Assembly: GCA_045638645.1 (NCBI GenBank)
Contig: JAZUBU010000020.1
Coordinates: 1-64,000, forward strand
Direction of reading: 5' to 3'
DNA from: JAGCJX01 sp045638645
Lineage (GTDB): Bacteria; Bacteroidota; Bacteroidia; Bacteroidales; UBA932
Length of the DNA stretch: 64,000 nucleotides
Shown here piece by piece: positions 60,141 through 64,000 of the stretch. The position numbers and the translations under genes are program-made. The notes under the pieces are model-generated. The model searched no databases. It had not been told where the DNA came from and was given only the letters and a program-made list of their open reading frames with translations. Every line of letters begins with the position of its first letter. Position 1 is the stretch's first letter.

Positions 60141-60902
60141 TTAAACGCCTTTCACGCGTTCTTTGTATTCTTTGATGCAAGCATCCAAACGTTCATGAGC
60201 CGTCGTATCACCGGGCACATTGTGCGAAGGGTGAATGTACAGTTTCACGCCTCTTTCTTCCAGAATTTCAGCAACGGTACAAATGGTCATCCAAACCGTT
60301 GTGATGAAGGCCATGGTCGAAAGGGGACCGATTTTGTCCTGGTGATTTTTCAGAGATACCGATGCATCCACAAGCGGACAGCAGGAATCCACCACATAGT
60401 CAGCAATTTGGAAGAGGTTCTTTCCACCGGAATGACGGGGTACTTTGGCACCGGTTTGTTCAGCAGAACCGTAAACGATCACCTTCATGCCGCGTTTTTT
60501 GGCTTCCAAAGCCACATCGATATTCACAGCATTGATACCGGTGTGCGAGAAAATCCACAGAACGTCGCGTTCATCGAAATTCCAGCTGTCCATGATGGCT
60601 TTACCATAACCTTCGGTTCTTTCCAGGAAGAGGAATTGGTTGATACCCATTTCACCAGTAATATGAGTAAAGAACGTCAAAGGCAGCTCGCAAAGCGGGT
60701 GAAAGCCCACAAAACCACCAATTCTCGGATACATTTCTTCGATCGGAAGATTCGCGTGTCCGCAACCGAAAGTATGCACCCAACGGCCCGCTTGAATCGC
60801 ATCTGCCATCACTTCGGCCACTTTCTTAATTTGCTCCATTTGAGTTTCCTCAATTTTGTTCATCACGCCAAAAGCGTTCTTTTTCCATTCGTTTGCTAAC
60901 AT
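60141..60902 (-). CDS. SIS-domain sugar isomerase-like protein (UPF0309 family)
   Basis: The 253-residue cytoplasmic protein has a sugar isomerase (SIS) domain: HTFGCGHANLPIEEMYPRIGG (about 43-63), ISHTGINAVNI in the form WIFSHTGINAVNIDVALEAK, and VIVYGSAEQTG. DASVSLKNHQDKIGPLST matches UPF0309-type members. The domain binds phosphosugars such as GlcNAc-6-P. It lies between the MFS transporter (32 bases) and the creatininase-like gene (10 bases). Confidence 0.9.
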   Translation of the reverse strand: MLANEWKKNAFGVMNKIEETQMEQIKKVAEVMADAIQAGRWVHTFGCGHANLPIEEMYPRIGGFVGFHPLCELPLTFFTHITGEMGINQFLFLERTEGYGKAIMDSWNFDERDVLWIFSHTGINAVNIDVALEAKKRGMKVIVYGSAEQTGAKVPRHSGGKNLFQIADYVVDSCCPLVDASVSLKNHQDKIGPLSTMAFITTVWMTICTVAEILEERGVKLYIHPSHNVPGDTTAHERLDACIKEYKERVKGV

Positions 60903-60934
60903 TTTTCTAAAAATTAAATGGTTATTTAATTAAG

Positions 60935-62095
60935 TTACTTTTTCTTCTCGGCAAATCGCTGGGCTGATCGGGTCGCCACGGGCAGAACCACCAACATAGC
61001 GACAACCGCCAACACCAAAAATATGGGGAAAAGATTGGAATATCCAACTTGAAACGTCTTTCCTGCCAGGAAATTCAGCGAGTAATTCCCGCACAAGCCC
61101 AAGAGCATGGCAATCGAGATGGCAGATCCCGTCATGTGACTGAATGCAGATCCGACACGTGCCAGGATGACCGGGAAGGTAGCACTGACTCCGATACCCA
61201 TCAACAGGGTACTCAAATAAGGCAGAATCACCGACGCATCAGCAAAATACATCATCCCTGCACCGAACAAGGCAACTACCAGAAAACCTGCCAACAAAGT
61301 CAGATCCTTGAAGCGTCCCATCAGGATGCTCAATCCCACGCGACCTATGAGCATGCCCACGGTCAACAAGGTCAAGGCCAAGGTGGCTGCACTATTGGTC
61401 AAGCCATTGTCTGTCAAAAATTTGGCCGTATAATTACCCGATATGGCCTCCAAACCGCTTTGAAAGAACAGAACGGCGGAGAACAACAGAATCACCGGAT
61501 AACGCAACAAGCGGATGGAATCCGTATAAGCCACTTGTCCCTGGGGCTTTGCTTTCGGGAAGGAAATACAGCAGAAGTACACAATGAACAGCACAATCAG
61601 GATGGAAGCCACGGTCAACGGAACGACATAATCTTCGATCAACGAACAGGAGAGGGTCCAGCAAAGAGCTCCCACACAGTAAAACGAACTCATGATACTC
61701 ATCATTTTACCACGTTTCGGATCCTCATAAATATCCGATACCAGCGCATTGGTGGCACCATTCAAAATACCGCCCCCAATTCCCAACACAATCATGCTCA
61801 CACGCAACAAGGCCATTTGTCCGAAGTTTGCAAGTCCCAACAGGCCTCCCAAAGCAAGAACCGAAGCCGCAATCATCAGCCCCTTATATCCAAATTTATC
61901 CACGACCGGACCAAAGAAAATGGTACCCACAATAATGCCGATGGACAGGAACTGCGGCAGGGTCACGGCCTGCGGAATCCGCAGGGTCAAGGGATTCATG
62001 ATGGCACCCAACGCCAACATGATCACACCAAAAATGGCGATACCGGCACAGGCCGCTACAAAAACCTTCGGAACAGAATACGATTTATTTTCCAT
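60935..62095 (-). CDS. MFS transporter, sugar-type
   Basis: The 386-residue protein has about 12 hydrophobic segments and the MFS motif VDKFGYKGLMI in loop 2-3 (the place of the GxxxDRxGR motif). GIGGGILNGATNALVSDIYEDPKRGKMMS matches the FucP/NanT-like sugar branch. ATG 62095 is chosen, and the gene overlaps the ROK kinase end by 11 bases. The substrate is probably an amino-sugar or glycoside taken up for the operon's pathway. Confidence 0.9.
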   Translation of the reverse strand: MENKSYSVPKVFVAACAGIAIFGVIMLALGAIMNPLTLRIPQAVTLPQFLSIGIIVGTIFFGPVVDKFGYKGLMIAASVLALGGLLGLANFGQMALLRVSMIVLGIGGGILNGATNALVSDIYEDPKRGKMMSIMSSFYCVGALCWTLSCSLIEDYVVPLTVASILIVLFIVYFCCISFPKAKPQGQVAYTDSIRLLRYPVILLFSAVLFFQSGLEAISGNYTAKFLTDNGLTNSAATLALTLLTVGMLIGRVGLSILMGRFKDLTLLAGFLVVALFGAGMMYFADASVILPYLSTLLMGIGVSATFPVILARVGSAFSHMTGSAISIAMLLGLCGNYSLNFLAGKTFQVGYSNLFPIFLVLAVVAMLVVLPVATRSAQRFAEKKK

Positions 62096-63053
62096 ACGAT
62101 TGATGATTAAATGACCGCAACACCAGGTAAGCAGCGCCCAACAAGGCCGCATCGCCCCCGACCTGAGACGCACAATATTGTACATCCTTCATCGAAATGG
62201 GCTGCCCCCATCGGCAGGCTTCCTGATAAATCCGGTCGATGAAACGTACAGCGGGACCGAAGACGCCCCCGCCAAAAATAATTTTCTCGGGATTGAAGAG
62301 ACTCACCAGATTGGCTGTCCCCATCCCCCACATTTGTACAGCCTTATCCAAGGCTGCTACCGCAATTGGATCCTGCTGGTCATACACAGCAAATACATCG
62401 TGGGAGGTCACTTCTTCCAAGGGCTTCTGACGCAAAGGACCCTGATACGCGGGATTTTCCTGCAACAGACGCCGTGCATTCGTACCAATTCCATTGCCGG
62501 AAGCATAGTATTCAAAACAGCCCACCGGAATGAATTCCTCGCGGTAAGGATGTTCCAGGGCCATCCATCCGGTCGCTCCTACGATATCATTCGCCCCATG
62601 AATCACCCGACCATCCAGGAGGATACCGGCACCAATCCCAGTTCCGACAGCCAGATAAATAGCATTCTCGCAACCTTGCGCGGCACCCTGCCACACCTCA
62701 CCCAGGATGTAACACGTACGGTCACTCTCGATGCACACAGGGATCTTCGGGTTATTCAGAATGGATTTGATTTTGGCCTTCAAGGGATAATTGTCCCAAC
62801 CCGGAATGTTGGGTGCCCAGACACGATCGGTCCGGGAATAGACAATCCCCGGCACACAAACACCAATCCCCTGAAAAACTTCGGTCATGTGCTCGGACTG
62901 CAGAGCGAGAATTACTTCGTTGATCAAATCACCCACCTGCTCACCGGTTCGACCGGCCAACAAGGCATTTTTGCGGGCAAGAATCCGGCCATTCGCATCA
63001 AAGATTGCAGCGGCCACTTTGGTTCCTCCCAAATCAATTCCAATGACTGCCAT
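62085..63053 (-). CDS. ROK-family sugar kinase
   Basis: The 322-residue protein has the ASKHA ATP-binding start MAVIGIDLGGTKVAAAIFD, IESDRTCYILGEVWQGAA, YLAVGTGIGAGILLDG and FNPEKIIFGGGVF. The ROK zinc site CxCGxxGC is not kept: only GCFEYYASG remains after HPYREEFIPV, so the zinc-binding cluster appears lost or altered. It probably phosphorylates a hexose or N-acetylhexosamine. It heads the operon, with a good promoter upstream. Confidence 0.92.
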   Translation of the reverse strand: MAVIGIDLGGTKVAAAIFDANGRILARKNALLAGRTGEQVGDLINEVILALQSEHMTEVFQGIGVCVPGIVYSRTDRVWAPNIPGWDNYPLKAKIKSILNNPKIPVCIESDRTCYILGEVWQGAAQGCENAIYLAVGTGIGAGILLDGRVIHGANDIVGATGWMALEHPYREEFIPVGCFEYYASGNGIGTNARRLLQENPAYQGPLRQKPLEEVTSHDVFAVYDQQDPIAVAALDKAVQMWGMGTANLVSLFNPEKIIFGGGVFGPAVRFIDRIYQEACRWGQPISMKDVQYCASQVGGDAALLGAAYLVLRSFNHQSYGK

Positions 63054-63076
63054 AACACGACTTGTTTAGACAGCAA

Positions 63077-63108
63077 CAAAGTTAAGAAAATTATTTCATG
63101 CGGAGCAA
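63077..63108 (-). promoter_or_regulatory. Promoter of the ROK-MFS-SIS-creatininase operon
   Basis: On the minus strand TTG (63108-63106), 21 bases, then TAACTTTG (63084-63077) fits the consensus, 23 bases before the ATG at 63053. It overlaps the stop region of the upstream peptidase gene. Confidence 0.65.
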
Positions 63109-64000
63109 GGGATCTGCTTGTTGACGCACCTTACTCAACAGCAACGGATGCACCTGAGAGGCATGACTGTGCAAATAATCCAAAACGATCTGCTTGGCCT
63201 CCACCGTGGTATGACCACTCAGCAAAGCGCCTGCCCAGTTTTTCGGAAAGAAGATATCTCCGGTCCGTTGGATTTCAGGCAACATTTCCAGTCCTTCCCG
63301 CAAATAATTCAAAGCCTCCAACTGACGGTCCGGATGGGCGAGCAATTGCAAGGCCTCAGCCACCCATGGTTCGATAATCCGATTGGAAGGCTGCTTCAGG
63401 TCTTCAAAGAAAGCGGACCGCATCTCGCTGAGCGGATGCACGGCGCGGGCGAGGAAATCAAATTCAGCCAATTCGTCCGGATGATCCAACAAAAGACGGT
63501 GCTGCGCCAGCAGTTCCAGCGCCCTCTCGGGATAAAAGACAGCCAATCGATACACCAGTTTCGTCTTGTCCTTCAGGTTCCGGTCTGCATCGTCATAAGC
63601 CTCCAGCAACCATTCCCGCACCTGAGGGTCTTTCGCCACCTCCATCAGTGCAAGAAAAGACAGCCGTTTCTTGACAGGATCCTTCACCGAAGCGGCGAAT
63701 AGCCATAACCGCTGCTCCACGTCTGTCAAAGCAGGATTCCAGTGCAATACCGTTATCAATTGATTCAATGCCTGAGAAAAGAGCAACTGGTTCGTCTCCT
63801 GCCCTACCACCTCCATCAGGGCCGTTGCCCAAGGGGCTGGCTGTAATTTTCCCAACCAGAAGAGTTCCTGAAAGTTTGTCAGCAAGGCCCGACGCTGCAA
63901 ATCATCCGTCAAAGTCGGCAATTGCGACAACCAGTAATCGCGGGTCTGCGCATCCATCACAAAGACACCATACCCCATCGCATCGGTATTCGGCAAAACC
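63091..64000 (-). CDS. M1-type aminopeptidase, C-terminal region (cut by window edge)
   Basis: The frame is open to the window end, so only the last 303 residues are seen. It begins VLPNTDAMGYGVFVMD, matching the start of the helical ERAP1-like C-terminal domain of M1 aminopeptidases. Helical repeats follow (RALLTNFQELFWLG, RLSFLALMEVAKDP, LRMK end). The catalytic HExxH domain lies outside the window, so the assignment rests on this tail and is moderate. Confidence 0.65.
   Translation of the reverse strand, partial: VLPNTDAMGYGVFVMDAQTRDYWLSQLPTLTDDLQRRALLTNFQELFWLGKLQPAPWATALMEVVGQETNQLLFSQALNQLITVLHWNPALTDVEQRLWLFAASVKDPVKKRLSFLALMEVAKDPQVREWLLEAYDDADRNLKDKTKLVYRLAVFYPERALELLAQHRLLLDHPDELAEFDFLARAVHPLSEMRSAFFEDLKQPSNRIIEPWVAEALQLLAHPDRQLEALNYLREGLEMLPEIQRTGDIFFPKNWAGALLSGHTTVEAKQIVLDYLHSHASQVHPLLLSKVRQQADPLLRMK

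Overview
The window comes from the chromosome of a Bacteroidales bacterium, probably gut- or oral-associated; the genus cannot be resolved from sequence alone. Evidence: promoters of the Bacteroidetes type (TAnnTTTG at -7, with TTTG or TTG about 19-21 bases upstream), a fused MurF-alanine racemase, a type V (FimA/Mfa1-like) fimbrial locus with DUF3575 proteins, a Bacteroidetes-style topoisomerase III, and many lipoproteins with short Cys-terminated signal peptides. Base composition is near 50% GC, with AT-rich patches in the fimbrial genes. No rRNA, tRNA, CRISPR array or complete insertion sequence was seen.

Layout. 1-0.7 kb: the tail of an Rpn-family nuclease/transposase and a tandem partial copy of it. 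0.8-4.3 kb (minus): patatin lipase, alkaline phosphatase and GH29 fucosidase in one unit. 4.4-8.1 kb (plus): VUT-family (YhhQ-like) transporter, HAD hydrolase and a large EF-hand-like membrane protein. 8.4-14.1 kb (plus): desulfoferrodoxin, umuDC, a Pmp3-type small membrane protein, then a LysR regulator followed by an FMN reductase, a LamG lipoprotein and a nitroreductase. 14.2-18.7 kb (minus): a PEGA-repeat/beta-barrel protein and its LPP20-domain partner. 18.9-29.8 kb: housekeeping genes (M20 dipeptidase, topB, murF-alr, a TsaC/Sua5-like protein, gph) mixed with envelope proteins and a secreted choloylglycine-hydrolase-family enzyme.

29.8-46.1 kb (minus) is the main accessory block. It encodes an OmpA protein with a helical linker, an 848-residue coiled-coil lipoprotein with two cysteine clusters exactly five heptads apart, two DUF3575 proteins flanking an OmpA-like carboxypeptidase-regulatory protein, a DUF5119-like anchor candidate, three fimbrillins and a 1334-residue presumptive tip protein. 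The four pilin-like lipoproteins share a Lys-Ala pair 25-33 residues after the lipid cysteine, in the place of the Arg-Ala processing site of Porphyromonas FimA/Mfa1.

46.5-52.9 kb (minus): bleomycin-hydrolase-type peptidase, exonuclease III, LysE exporter, AsmA-like protein and a tiny CWC zinc-type protein. 53-59.4 kb: PepSY-like protein, secreted esterase, a lipoprotein built from alternating repeats, periplasmic thioredoxin, a NifX-like protein and YbaK. 59.4-63.1 kb (minus): an operon of ROK kinase, MFS transporter, SIS-domain protein and creatininase-family amidohydrolase that looks like an uncharacterised amino-sugar or sugar-amide pathway. The window ends inside an M1-type aminopeptidase C-terminal region.
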